A DNA stretch of 6,813 nt from CAYRFQ01 sp964423615 (GTDB lineage Bacteria; Planctomycetota; Planctomycetia; Gemmatales; Gemmataceae): NCBI GenBank assembly GCA_964423615.1, contig CAYRFQ010000188.1:1-6813 (forward strand). Reading direction: 5' to 3'. The notes beneath the pieces are model-generated. The model saw only the letters and a program-made list of their open reading frames with translations, did no database searches and was not told where the DNA came from. A program made the translations under genes and the position numbers. Of this stretch, positions 1 to 6,095 are shown one piece after another (the stretch's first letter is position 1; every line of letters starts with the position of its first letter).

Positions 1-35
1 CCAATTATCTAAAGCAATTGAGAGGTGATTGAAAA
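1..35 (+). repeat. Degenerate CRISPR repeat at the window edge
   Basis: The 3' part (17-34) matches the repeat exactly from ATTGAG to TTGAAA. The 5' part differs at about positions 1, 5, 6, 8, 12, 13 and 16, and the last base is A instead of C. The copy would start 2-3 bases left of the window, so whether the array continues leftward is not visible. Confidence 0.75.
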
Positions 36-72
36 GCTTGGAAAACGACCTCTCATACTTTTCTAGGTTCTT

Positions 73-110
73 GTTGCAACGACCTATCGCCATTGAGAGG
101 TGATTGAAAC
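73..110 (+). repeat. CRISPR direct repeat (reference copy)
   Basis: This is a full 38-bp copy, identical to 147-184 and one base different from 221-258. The first eight bases, GTTGCAAC, are self-complementary. Every spacer in the array happens to start with G, so the true repeat edge could be one base further right. Confidence 0.95.
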
Positions 111-294
111 GGTACTCCGTCTGCGTCCAGCACTTCGAGCACTTCGGTTGCAACGACCTATCGCCATTGAGAGGTGATTGAAACGCCTTTCGATAACCGT
201 AAGCCGTTTATCCTTGTTTTGTTGCAACGAGCTATCGCCATTGAGAGGTGATTGAAACGCATTTCGGTTCCGGTACAGGACTCCAACTGCTCAT

Positions 295-320
295 GTTGCA
301 ACGACCTATCGCCATTGAGA
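295..320 (+). repeat. 3'-truncated terminal CRISPR repeat
   Basis: The first 26 bases match the conserved repeat exactly, from GTTGCAAC to CCATTGAGA. The sequence then changes abruptly to AAAGCAAGAAC and the last 12 bases of the repeat are absent. It ends 96 bp from the stop codon of the convergent small-terminase gene. Ordinary leader-distal decay or an old deletion junction would both explain it. Confidence 0.85.
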
Positions 321-416
321 AAAGCAAGAACTAGATTGGTAATTTGGCTTGGTTACTCCTCAGGGATTATTCGGTCAACAATGTGGAGTCTATTGCGTGG
401 AGCCCCATCCACTAAT

Positions 417-887
417 TCACGGACTGCTAACTTCAGGTTTGTGGAACGGGACACGAGCCTCTTGCTTTACCGGCTCCACTGATGGGGCGATCCCCTTTCT
501 CTCCCTCAGCGACAGACCTAATTTTGCAGCCCACGACTGCATCAAGCCCAACCACTGACGAGAGGCACGACTCGCCGGATGCTCCGTCATCCCACCTCGC
601 TGACCCTTGACCCATCTTCCATCGGTCTCGATTGTTGCCAGACAACCTTGCAATTCACTCCAACAATGGGCATAGTTGGCCAAAGCATCTGCGTCGAGAA
701 CCCCTCGCAATCCCTCGCGATATAATTCGTCAACCAACTCCGACCATTTCCTCTTACCTAGTTTCGACAACCAGCTTGGACATCTTGGCTTCTCTGTTGG
801 AACTCCCTGGCAATCTAAAGCGTGTCGATCAGCTCGAAAGGTGCCTTGCAAGACATGTTGATTCGTGCTCTTTCTTTGTCCGGGCAT
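417..887 (-). CDS. Phage terminase small subunit, P27-like (orphan)
   Basis: A 156-aa protein with the layout of P27-type small terminase subunits, which recognise phage or satellite DNA and hand it to the large subunit for packaging. Visible signs are the N-terminal HVLQGTFRADRH motif (11-22), the PSWLSKLGKRKWSELVDEL helix (37-55), then REGLRGVLDADALANYAHCW (57-76). A beta-type segment with GRWVKGQRGG (90-99) follows, and then a closing helix ending KLGLSLRERKG (122-132). The ATG at 885-887 is chosen over an upstream ATG at 971 because GAGGAG lies 10 bases before it and the conserved region begins right after it. No large terminase, portal or capsid gene follows. The CRISPR array begins 96 bp downstream on the opposite strand. 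Family known from pattern recognition; orphan status seen directly. Confidence 0.85.
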   Translation of the reverse strand: MPGQRKSTNQHVLQGTFRADRHALDCQGVPTEKPRCPSWLSKLGKRKWSELVDELYREGLRGVLDADALANYAHCWSELQGCLATIETDGRWVKGQRGGMTEHPASRASRQWLGLMQSWAAKLGLSLRERKGIAPSVEPVKQEARVPFHKPEVSSP

Positions 888-897
888 GGTGTAATTT

Positions 898-903
898 CTC
901 CTC
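898..903 (-). promoter_or_regulatory. Ribosome binding site of the small terminase gene
   Basis: On the minus strand GAGGAG stands 10 bases before the ATG at 887. No comparable site precedes the longer in-frame start at 971, so this site decides the start. Confidence 0.75.
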
Positions 904-983
904 GTGATCTGCCAAAAAAAATGAAACGGACACGTTGCGGTTGTAGTTTTTTCCCACCACAAAAATTTCACCCCCTACCCCAG

Positions 984-1013
984 GAGGCTCGGTCCTAAAC
1001 GCTACCGAACCTC
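984..1013. repeat. Hairpin upstream of the small terminase gene
   Basis: GAGGCTCGGT (984-993) and ACCGAACCTC (1004-1013) form a 10-bp stem with one mismatch around a 10-base loop. In minus-strand reading it lies about 100 bases upstream of the terS start and has no immediate T-run, so it is not a textbook terminator. It could be an attenuator, a weak terminator or an operator. Confidence 0.45.
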
Positions 1014-1371
1014 AATCCACTGCCTACAGAAGTTTCGAACTCTCGCAGAAATGGTAGCTCATAGTAGATCACACTTGTTGTAAATCGTCCGATGGTCAGA
1101 CATCTGTTTTCGCCTCGCTTCGGAATCCTTGTACACTGTCTTCTATACACAGGTACCTCAGGCCGTAGATCCGCTGTGCAACTTTGAGAAAGCTTGTCAA
1201 AGACGGGTTGTCGAAGTCCGTGCCTCTGATTGGTTCCAGAATCACTCGTATTTGCGGTCAAGCCAGCTTCGACGTAGTCTCAGGCCTGGGCACTGACGTT
1301 TCTCCTTACCACGTTCTTATCTGGCCATTGAATATCTTTCTTGAAAACCACCATCTCAGGAAATGGACTTA

Positions 1372-1462
1372 CAAAACTCGTCAAACTCACAATCTCAGTT
1401 TTTGTCATGAAATACATAGGCTTACCGACCATAGACCCAATATGTGAGTTATGTGAGTTTTG
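1372..1462. repeat. Inverted repeat of GTGAGTT-type units; candidate origin iterons
   Basis: The arm at 1372-1390 (CAAAACTCGTCAAACTCAC) and the reverse complement of 1444-1462 (CAAAACTCACATAACTCAC) match at 15 of 19 positions and are 53 bp apart. The right arm sits in a perfect tandem duplication of TATGTGAGT (1441-1449 and 1450-1458). The arms are separated by an AT-rich centre and lie about 100 bp beyond the stop codon of the helicase gene. Repeats beside a replication gene suggest initiator binding sites. The repeat is seen directly; the origin role is inference. Confidence 0.45.
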
Positions 1463-1521
1463 GGAGTCTATTTCGCCTGATTGTAACATTGGACACAATT
1501 ACATTTCTCAACATACATGTT

Positions 1522-1540
1522 CGTCTGAACCAACCAGACG
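1522..1540 (-). terminator. Possible weak terminator after the helicase gene
   Basis: CGTCTG (1522-1527) and CAGACG (1535-1540) form a perfect 6-bp stem with a 7-base loop, 19 bp downstream of the helicase stop codon. No T-run follows in minus-strand reading, so it may only pause transcription or have no role. Confidence 0.25.
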
Positions 1541-1559
1541 GACCACTGGAACCCGTGAT

Positions 1560-3272
1560 TTATTGAGCTTCCACCACCCGCCACTTGACCGCTCGATGTA
1601 GTGTCCCAGATTCGTCAATCATCAGACCACCAAAGTTGCGTCGTTTATAGGAAGACAATTTTGCACCGAGCTTTCTAGATGTTGGCTTTCCGATACAAAG
1701 CGTCTCGATCAACTGTCGCATATCAACGTAGTACTCCGGATCGAATTCAGAAGGGTGGATACGATAAAGCCGTTGCAACACGTCGCTGGCAGTGAGTCCT
1801 TGATTTTCTTGATCCATCAAGTTCCAACAATCCAAGAGCCCTCGCATCATTTGAGCTTCTTCGTCGCCACGGCTTTGAATCTCCTCGCGGGTCTCTCCCG
1901 GATCAGGCATATCGCACCACACGATTGCATTCCGGATCACACGAGACCAGCCTTCAAAGCTTCCCCAAGCTAGCAGCTTGTGATCGGGACAACCTGCACC
2001 AAAAAAGGCCCGAAGAATGGTGAGTGCAGCCGACAGCAATTCCGATCGGTGTTTCCTGACATATTCCAAAAGGTTAGGGTGCCGGAAATCACTTCGCTGT
2101 TCGGGATTTTCCAGAGGCGAGTCGAGCCTGATGTGTGCCACGCGACGAACGGTGTCGGCAACAACGTTGACATTGTTCCCGGTGGCATACCACGTCGTGA
2201 GAACCGGAACCTCGACGTTCTTGGAAAGTCCAAGCACCCGGTCTTTCCAACTCGACGCCGTTAGCATGGCATCAAGTGTTCCGCTCCCAAAAGGACCCGC
2301 CAAGTTGTCCAGGACTGCCATTCGGTCGCCGGCAATCAGCAGTGACGTCAGCCTTTTGCGAAATTCGTTTTCATCTGCAGTCCACGTGGTCACTCGGGCC
2401 GGTGATCCTGTGACAACCTCGTGAATGACATCAACTAGCTTCCCTTTGCCAGAACCTCGGATGTTGGCATCGATTAGGAAAAGCGGACTTGGTCCTGCGA
2501 AGGCAAATCTGGCCAAGGGTGTCAAGAGGCCCGCAAGCCAGGCAGACCGGTGCATTTGGTCGGCAAAAGGAAAATCACAGACAACGTCAAGCAGTGTGTC
2601 CCGTGCTTCCAGAGCATCATCGTGGGTAGGAGAGCTACTGACATTAACGTTGAGACCTTCTCCAGGCAGGACAAGAAGCGCAGTCTTGCGGTCGTAACCC
2701 TGCGATGCCAACAATCGACCATCACGACAAATCACTGGGTGGTCTACCACACATTCTAAATGCCGGATGCCAGGCCATTCTCCGCGAGCATGAACCGCTT
2801 CATAACACCATCGAGGCGGCGGAACCTCTTTGAGTTTCATGTTTTCACCAACGACTTTCAGTTCCGCGAACACAACGACCTTCGTAATCATTTCGCGGAC
2901 TGAGGCCTTGGGAACGGCCACGATCCTCGGTGCGAGTGCTTGCCGGTATTCGCTTGTCGCAGGCGACAGGTCCTGCCTAACAGCAACGAGAGTTCCGCCT
3001 CGTTGAAATAAACCGTCATGCTTGGACAGGCCTTTGACCACTTGATCGTTGACTTGGTGTTCTGGATGTCCGGAGCCAGTGAGGACAAGCTCCCTTCCGG
3101 AAGCCCGGACTCCTTCCTCGGTAACCTCACGAGTTTTTTGGCGTCCACGTTTCTTTCTTTTGGGTTGCTGTTGATTCCCCGAAGACGTCCTTCGTTCCTT
3201 TGTTGGTTCCGGCTGAGACGTCGATTCGTCATACAAATTGATCCACTCTTGCGATGTTTCGGGTGCGCGCAT
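1560..3272 (-). CDS. AAA+ helicase of phage/plasmid primase-helicase type
   Basis: A 570-aa predicted replication ATPase. The basic, low-complexity N-terminus (about 20-60) is followed by a region without a recognisable primase fold. The ATPase core then shows a P-loop (IRGSGKGKL, 271-279), a Walker B (MAVLDN, 318-323), a sensor-1 segment (TTWYATGNN, 359-367) and an arginine-finger-like RRVAHIRLDSP (376-386). The C-terminus (about 493-567) resembles a winged helix, with LGAKLSSYKRRNFGGL. The P-loop has Gly where Ser/Thr is usual after Lys. I recall GSGKG from planctomycete relatives, so it is probably a family trait and not damage. AAGGAGGA stands about 10 bases before the ATG. It likely unwinds the element's own origin. 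No Prim-Pol or zinc-ribbon domain is visible, so priming would come from the host or be lost. Confidence 0.75.
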   Translation of the reverse strand: MRAPETSQEWINLYDESTSQPEPTKERRTSSGNQQQPKRKKRGRQKTREVTEEGVRASGRELVLTGSGHPEHQVNDQVVKGLSKHDGLFQRGGTLVAVRQDLSPATSEYRQALAPRIVAVPKASVREMITKVVVFAELKVVGENMKLKEVPPPRWCYEAVHARGEWPGIRHLECVVDHPVICRDGRLLASQGYDRKTALLVLPGEGLNVNVSSSPTHDDALEARDTLLDVVCDFPFADQMHRSAWLAGLLTPLARFAFAGPSPLFLIDANIRGSGKGKLVDVIHEVVTGSPARVTTWTADENEFRKRLTSLLIAGDRMAVLDNLAGPFGSGTLDAMLTASSWKDRVLGLSKNVEVPVLTTWYATGNNVNVVADTVRRVAHIRLDSPLENPEQRSDFRHPNLLEYVRKHRSELLSAALTILRAFFGAGCPDHKLLAWGSFEGWSRVIRNAIVWCDMPDPGETREEIQSRGDEEAQMMRGLLDCWNLMDQENQGLTASDVLQRLYRIHPSEFDPEYYVDMRQLIETLCIGKPTSRKLGAKLSSYKRRNFGGLMIDESGTLHRAVKWRVVEAQ

Positions 3273-3276
3273 GTTT

Positions 3277-3684
3277 CTAACGTCCTCCTTTCTCCGATGC
3301 GGCTGCGATCAGTCTACGAAGACGCTGTTTCTTACTCCGTCGCTCCTGTGGTGGCTCGGAGATAAACGCAATTGCCTTTTCTGGAAGTGGCCAGTATCCA
3401 CTGCCAACTAGACAACAGAACTCGGGTTGGCTGAACAGAACCAAAAGGTTCTGTGGCTGATCTAGACGGGGACGATCGCTCAGGTGAAGGTACCAGTAGC
3501 GTCGACGCCCTTGCTTAATGACCGCCTTGGGGCCGTCTTCTTCAGAGGGCGGAAACTGCTGGAAAGCTGAACGTATGGTCTTGTCAAAACCGAACGGACT
3601 GATTGGCATCTCTATGTACCTACTTGTTCGAATTTTAAGAAAGCCCAGGAGTGACGGCCTGGGCCCTGTCGCGTTTTGGTTCAT
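3277..3684 (-). CDS. Unknown 135-aa protein between HTH and helicase genes
   Basis: I do not recognise a family. The start at 3684 is chosen because its ATG overlaps the TGA stop of the helix-turn-helix gene as ATGA, a classic coupling arrangement; an in-frame ATG at 3699 and one at 3609 (MPISPFGF) are alternatives. The stop lies 4 bp before the helicase ATG. The protein has no signal peptide or membrane segment. A central part has aromatic and hydrophobic strands (YWYLHLSD, LLVLFSQPEFCCLVGSGYW), and the C-terminus is strongly basic (RRSKKQRLRR), which would suit nucleic-acid binding. Its position suggests a helper in replication or regulation of the element. That is inference. Confidence 0.65.
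   Translation of the reverse strand: MNQNATGPRPSLLGFLKIRTSRYIEMPISPFGFDKTIRSAFQQFPPSEEDGPKAVIKQGRRRYWYLHLSDRPRLDQPQNLLVLFSQPEFCCLVGSGYWPLPEKAIAFISEPPQERRSKKQRLRRLIAAASEKGGR
3283..3291 (-). promoter_or_regulatory. Strong ribosome binding site of the helicase gene
   Basis: AAAGGAGGA lies 10 bases before the ATG at 3272, inside the last codons of the 135-aa gene upstream. Translation of the two genes is therefore probably linked. Confidence 0.8.
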
Positions 3685-3980
3685 GATTGTGGCGACCATC
3701 GACGACTTGCCAAATACTTCAGCAGATCGTTTCTCGAGTACAAAATTCGTTTGCCGGGCCCAACGGACGCCTCGATCCGCCCCCGGTGACGCTCGTCTCG
3801 CAGTTGGTGGCGCGCAAGCCCCAACATCGACGCAGCTTCGGGTTCAGTGAAAGCAAGCCTGTTTTCCGGCAACACAGCCTCTTTCTCCTGTAACTCGGCC
3901 AACACGTACTGGACTACCTCGCGGACGAGTGGCTTAATCTCTTCGCCGTCAATCTCAAAGCGCACGTTGACTGCTCCCAT
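3681..3980 (-). CDS. Excisionase/AlpA-like helix-turn-helix DNA-binding protein
   Basis: A 99-aa protein. Its C-terminal half has the MerR/excisionase-type layout: LAFTEPEAASMLGLARHQL (42-60) as the helix-turn-helix, RHRGRIEASVGPGKRILYS (64-82) as the wing, and RNDLLKYLASRR (83-94) as the closing helix. The N-terminal half (EEIKPLVREVVQYVLAELQEK, about 13-33) is a likely amphipathic helix for dimerisation. Such proteins direct excision or switch on satellite and prophage operons. The ATG at 3980 has only a weak AAAAGA before it, so it may depend on translation of the overlapping 62-codon frame upstream. Its stop overlaps the next start as ATGA. Confidence 0.75.
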   Translation of the reverse strand: MGAVNVRFEIDGEEIKPLVREVVQYVLAELQEKEAVLPENRLAFTEPEAASMLGLARHQLRDERHRGRIEASVGPGKRILYSRNDLLKYLASRRWSPQS

Positions 3981-4143
3981 TCTTTTCGGGTTGAAATGGA
4001 TTAACTTGCGTAGTTGAGGGGCGCCCGTGGAGCTTACGAGCTTCAGGCATAAGTCGCCGAATGGTTTTGACTTCGCGCTGGATGATCCAAAGACGTTCGG
4101 CCAACTGAAATGGATGCGGGATGACTCGATCATTTGGGAGCAT
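3955..4143 (-). CDS. Possible 62-aa small protein leading the operon
   Basis: This open frame starts at an ATG (4143) with AAGGG seven bases upstream. It ends 26 bases inside the helix-turn-helix gene in another frame. It has an amphipathic, basic middle (LAERLWIIQREVKTIRRLMPEARKL, split as LAERLWIIQREV and KTIRRLMPEARKL, about 14-38). No family is recognised. Its better ribosome site and overlap with a gene lacking one argue that it is translated as a leader for the operon. It may also be a remnant, because the IS4/IS701-like element begins only about 42 bp upstream. Confidence 0.4.
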   Translation of the reverse strand: MLPNDRVIPHPFQLAERLWIIQREVKTIRRLMPEARKLHGRPSTTQVNPFQPEKNGSSQRAL

Positions 4144-4185
4144 TGGTTTGCCCTTGTGAAGAAAGTAATGCCTAAACAAGAGTAT

Positions 4186-5293
4186 ATTATCGCTCTTTTT
4201 TGATTTCTGCCAGGAGTTACGCAGTTGGTTGCAATTTGTGCAGTAGATTTTGCAAATAGAGCCTGACCGCTTCGCGAATGAGACTGAGTTTGGCTTCGAA
4301 CCAACTGATGCCCGTTGTGAACCGATGCCACTCCAAACGCACGAACGCACGAATCGAAAGACCAATGGAGTTCAAGATGGCACGGGCCTTTCGGACTTGT
4401 GCCTTCTCGACTTGACAGTGTTGCTTCAGGCCCCGATGGTATTCCTCGATCCCCCAACACAATTCGCTGTAGTGCAATCGAATCATCGGCTCGATCTGTA
4501 AGTCGCTACTGGCCCAGTATGGCGTGTCACCGTTACAGGTGTCGATCCGCAATACCTTGATGAACCCGTAGCCTTTGGAGTGCACGATTGTTCCCTCAGC
4601 GGAAATGTCGCACTCCCTGATTGGTTGGTTCTTGGCGCCGGTGGCATTGACGTGGCGGTTGGATTTGAGTTGGGCTAGCCAACGATAGCCGAGTTTCCTG
4701 AGATACTTGAGGTTCTCCAAAGACGAGTACCACGAGTCGAAGACCACATAGTTCGGAGAAAATCCACGTTCGTGGGCTTTCGGAAGCATCTCGACAAACA
4801 GATCGTTTTTGGTCTTGTTGTCGGTCGGCTTGTGGTAGATACGGTAATCGGTGGGAACCAAGATGTCGCCATCGGTCCACAGGAGTGTGACCAAGTTGAT
4901 ACCTTGGACAACGGCCTTGTGTTTGCCCAACCAATGATGACTGACAAGGTCCATGTTCCGGGCGTAGGGTTTGTCGAGTGTCGAGTCATCGATGACCAAG
5001 CACCCCGACTCGATTAGAAGGATCGAACTAACCTCGTCGCACAAATCATCGGAGTTCGGTTCGAGTCAATGCAGTAGTCGTGTAAAGGCATCGTGGGATT
5101 TGGGCTGTTGGTGAGGTTGCACGCGTTGGGCCTCGGTCGCCGTAGAGCGAGTGGGGTGAGCGATCAAAAGGTCGATGTAATCTTCGGGTGTGCATTTGGG
5201 TGGGTTCATACCATCAAAATACCAAAATCACCAAAACCGGCAAAAATCACTAACTGCGTAACTCCTATTTTGCAAAAAATAATGAGCGGTAAT
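4186..5293 (-). mobile_element. IS4/IS701-like insertion sequence, about 1.1 kb
   Basis: A perfect 15-bp inverted repeat AGGAGTTACGCAGTT lies at 4212-4226 and, inverted, at 5252-5266. The match resumes further out: ATTATCGCTC (4186-4195) against the reverse complement of 5284-5293 (ATTACCGCTC), 9 of 10. The spacers between the two blocks are 16 and 17 bases and both rich in T. The likely outer ends are therefore near 4186 and 5293, although 4212 and 5266 are the minimum. No convincing direct target duplication was found at either choice of ends. The element carries one transposase gene whose stop codon overlaps the inner left repeat. Confidence 0.75.
4217..5209 (-). pseudogene. DDE transposase (IS4/IS701-like), one in-frame stop
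   Basis: Read from the ATG at 5209 the frame gives 330 codons with a single TGA at codon 48 (5066-5068), after the residues HDAFTRLLH. The rest is full length and well kept. The catalytic set is visible: Asp in VIDDSTLDKPYA (about 72-83), Asp in VFDSWYSS (about 156-163), and Glu in WGIEEYHRGLKQ (about 253-264). The C-terminus ends naturally. Relatives usually have Arg at this place, so CGA to TGA is the simplest change. An internal start such as the TTG at 5044 would make a 275-aa product with the whole catalytic part but without the N-terminal DNA-binding region. The family name is from memory and not certain at the IS4 versus IS701 level. Confidence 0.85.
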
Positions 5294-5423
5294 TACACTT
5301 GTAACAATAGCTCGCTATGATTGATGAAAACTCGCAACTTATCTTCTTTGCTATTGACACCCGCAAAACAAAAGTCAGTATCTGTTAGCCGTACAATTCG
5401 TTTGCTGCCAACAGTTTATGTGT
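5294..5423. other. Non-coding spacer between IS elements
   Basis: No gene, RNA gene or clear repeat is seen. A TTGACA at 5354-5359 lacks a good -10 partner at the right distance. Confidence 0.5.
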
Positions 5424-6095
5424 CTAGCAATGACCAACGTTGCTTTTGCAGGCATCAATAGATAGACCCACACACTCTTGCTTCAATCGATCGTACAGAT
5501 CGATCGCATTGGTCGGTGCGAAGTGAAAGAGGCGGGAATGCATCAGATAACTCCACACATACTTATCGGGTGATGAGTTCCGGAGTGTCGGCGGGCAAGG
5601 TTTCTTCTTCGATCCCTGCATGACTGTCGAAAAATCCCGCACCAGCTTCGATTGGGCATGGATGCTAGCCCATCCCAAACCACCAACATTCGCGGCAGGC
5701 TCTTATGCAACTCCTTGAGGAAATCCACGATGTTGTCCCCGCGGACATTCTCATTGGGGTCGAGCAACCGGAAATGCAGTTCGGTCTCTTGTTGGCAGGG
5801 ACTGAGCGTCACACAACTGATAACCGAGATGCGTTGGTTTTCGCTCGAGACTCTCAAGATCGGTGTTTGCTCCACAAGAGCCTAACCACAACGAACGTTG
5901 GGGGTCGGTTGGAACCCCGCCCGATTCATCAAGAAAAATCAAGTCCTGTTGGTGTTCTTGGTCGTGATCAAGCAGAAGAGTCCATTTGTCTTCGCGGAAA
6001 AAGTCGCTATCCCACTGGTCAAGCTGATAGGCCTGTTTTTCCGGCTTTTGGCTGGAGTATCGGAAGTTGAAACGGAGCAATTTGCGGCCAGGGTC
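5424..6095 (-). pseudogene. IS630-type transposase remnant A, frameshifted
   Basis: Pieces of one IS630-type DDE transposase lie in different minus-strand frames. From its N-terminal side: RKLLRFNFRYSSQKPEKQAY (near 6085-6030), then DLIFLDESG with the first catalytic Asp. A shift near 5885 leads to QTPILRVSSENQRISVIS and NIVDFLKELHKSLP, ending VVWDG with the second Asp. Another shift near 5670 leads to SIHAQSKLVRDF, SPDKYVWSYL and HFAPTNAIDLYDRLKQE. The third catalytic residue, Glu in the usual NPxE motif before the Trp, is Lys here. The N-terminal DNA-binding region is missing at a junction near 6096. The gene is dead by at least two frameshifts and loss of a catalytic residue. Confidence 0.8.

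Larger units (their letters stand above)
1..320 (+). CRISPR. Short CRISPR array: 3 conserved repeats plus degenerate units at both ends
   Basis: Repeats of 38 bp lie at 73-110, 147-184 and 221-258. The first two are identical and the third has one change (C to G at 231). Each begins with the palindrome GTTGCAAC and ends with GTGATTGAAAC. Spacers lie at 36-72 (37 nt), 111-146, 185-220 and 259-294 (36 nt each). A degenerate copy occupies 1-35, with about eight differences mostly in its 5' half. A final copy at 295-320 keeps only its first 26 bases. The ATTGAAAC 3' end is the usual crRNA 5' handle in type I/III systems, so transcription is probably rightward with the leader off the left edge. 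The truncated right-hand repeat agrees with a leader-distal end. No cas gene is in the window, so the subtype cannot be set. Confidence 0.95.
888..1559. other. 672-bp gap between helicase and terS genes; no convincing gene
   Basis: No open frame here looks like a real gene. The longest minus-strand candidate (995-1261, 88 codons) has only a TTG start, no good ribosome binding site and no family resemblance. The stretch does hold structure: an inverted pair of GTGAGTT-rich repeats (1372-1390 and 1444-1462), a tandem 9-bp repeat (1441-1458), a hairpin at 984-1013 and a small hairpin at 1522-1540 just after the helicase gene. In phage satellites this position, just 3' of the replication gene, often holds the origin. 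That function is inference. Confidence 0.6.

Noticed and set aside
321..416. Attachment site (att) of the satellite
   Set aside because: No direct repeat shared with the region upstream of the operon (4144-4185 or 5294-5423) could be found by eye.
686..701. Spacer 111-146 as a self-targeting match to terS
   Set aside because: Only 13 of 16 bases agree in the best part and about 21 of 36 over the whole spacer, which can occur by chance.
995..1261. 88-codon minus-strand frame between terS and the helicase
   Set aside because: It has a TTG start only, no convincing ribosome site and no recognisable domain. Phages often carry an HNH gene near terS, but no HNH or zinc-finger pattern is visible.
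1980..3365. Plus-strand open frames of 90-135 codons
   Set aside because: They lie antisense to the helicase gene and its neighbour, which have clear domains and ribosome sites; their proteins show no family pattern.
5318..5332. TGATTGATGAAAAC as the missing 3' half of the truncated CRISPR repeat
   Set aside because: It needs inserted bases to align with GTGATTGAAAC and nothing further upstream matches the repeat.
5354..5383. TTGACA promoter between the IS elements
   Set aside because: No -10 box of acceptable quality lies 16-18 bp away, and no intact gene follows.
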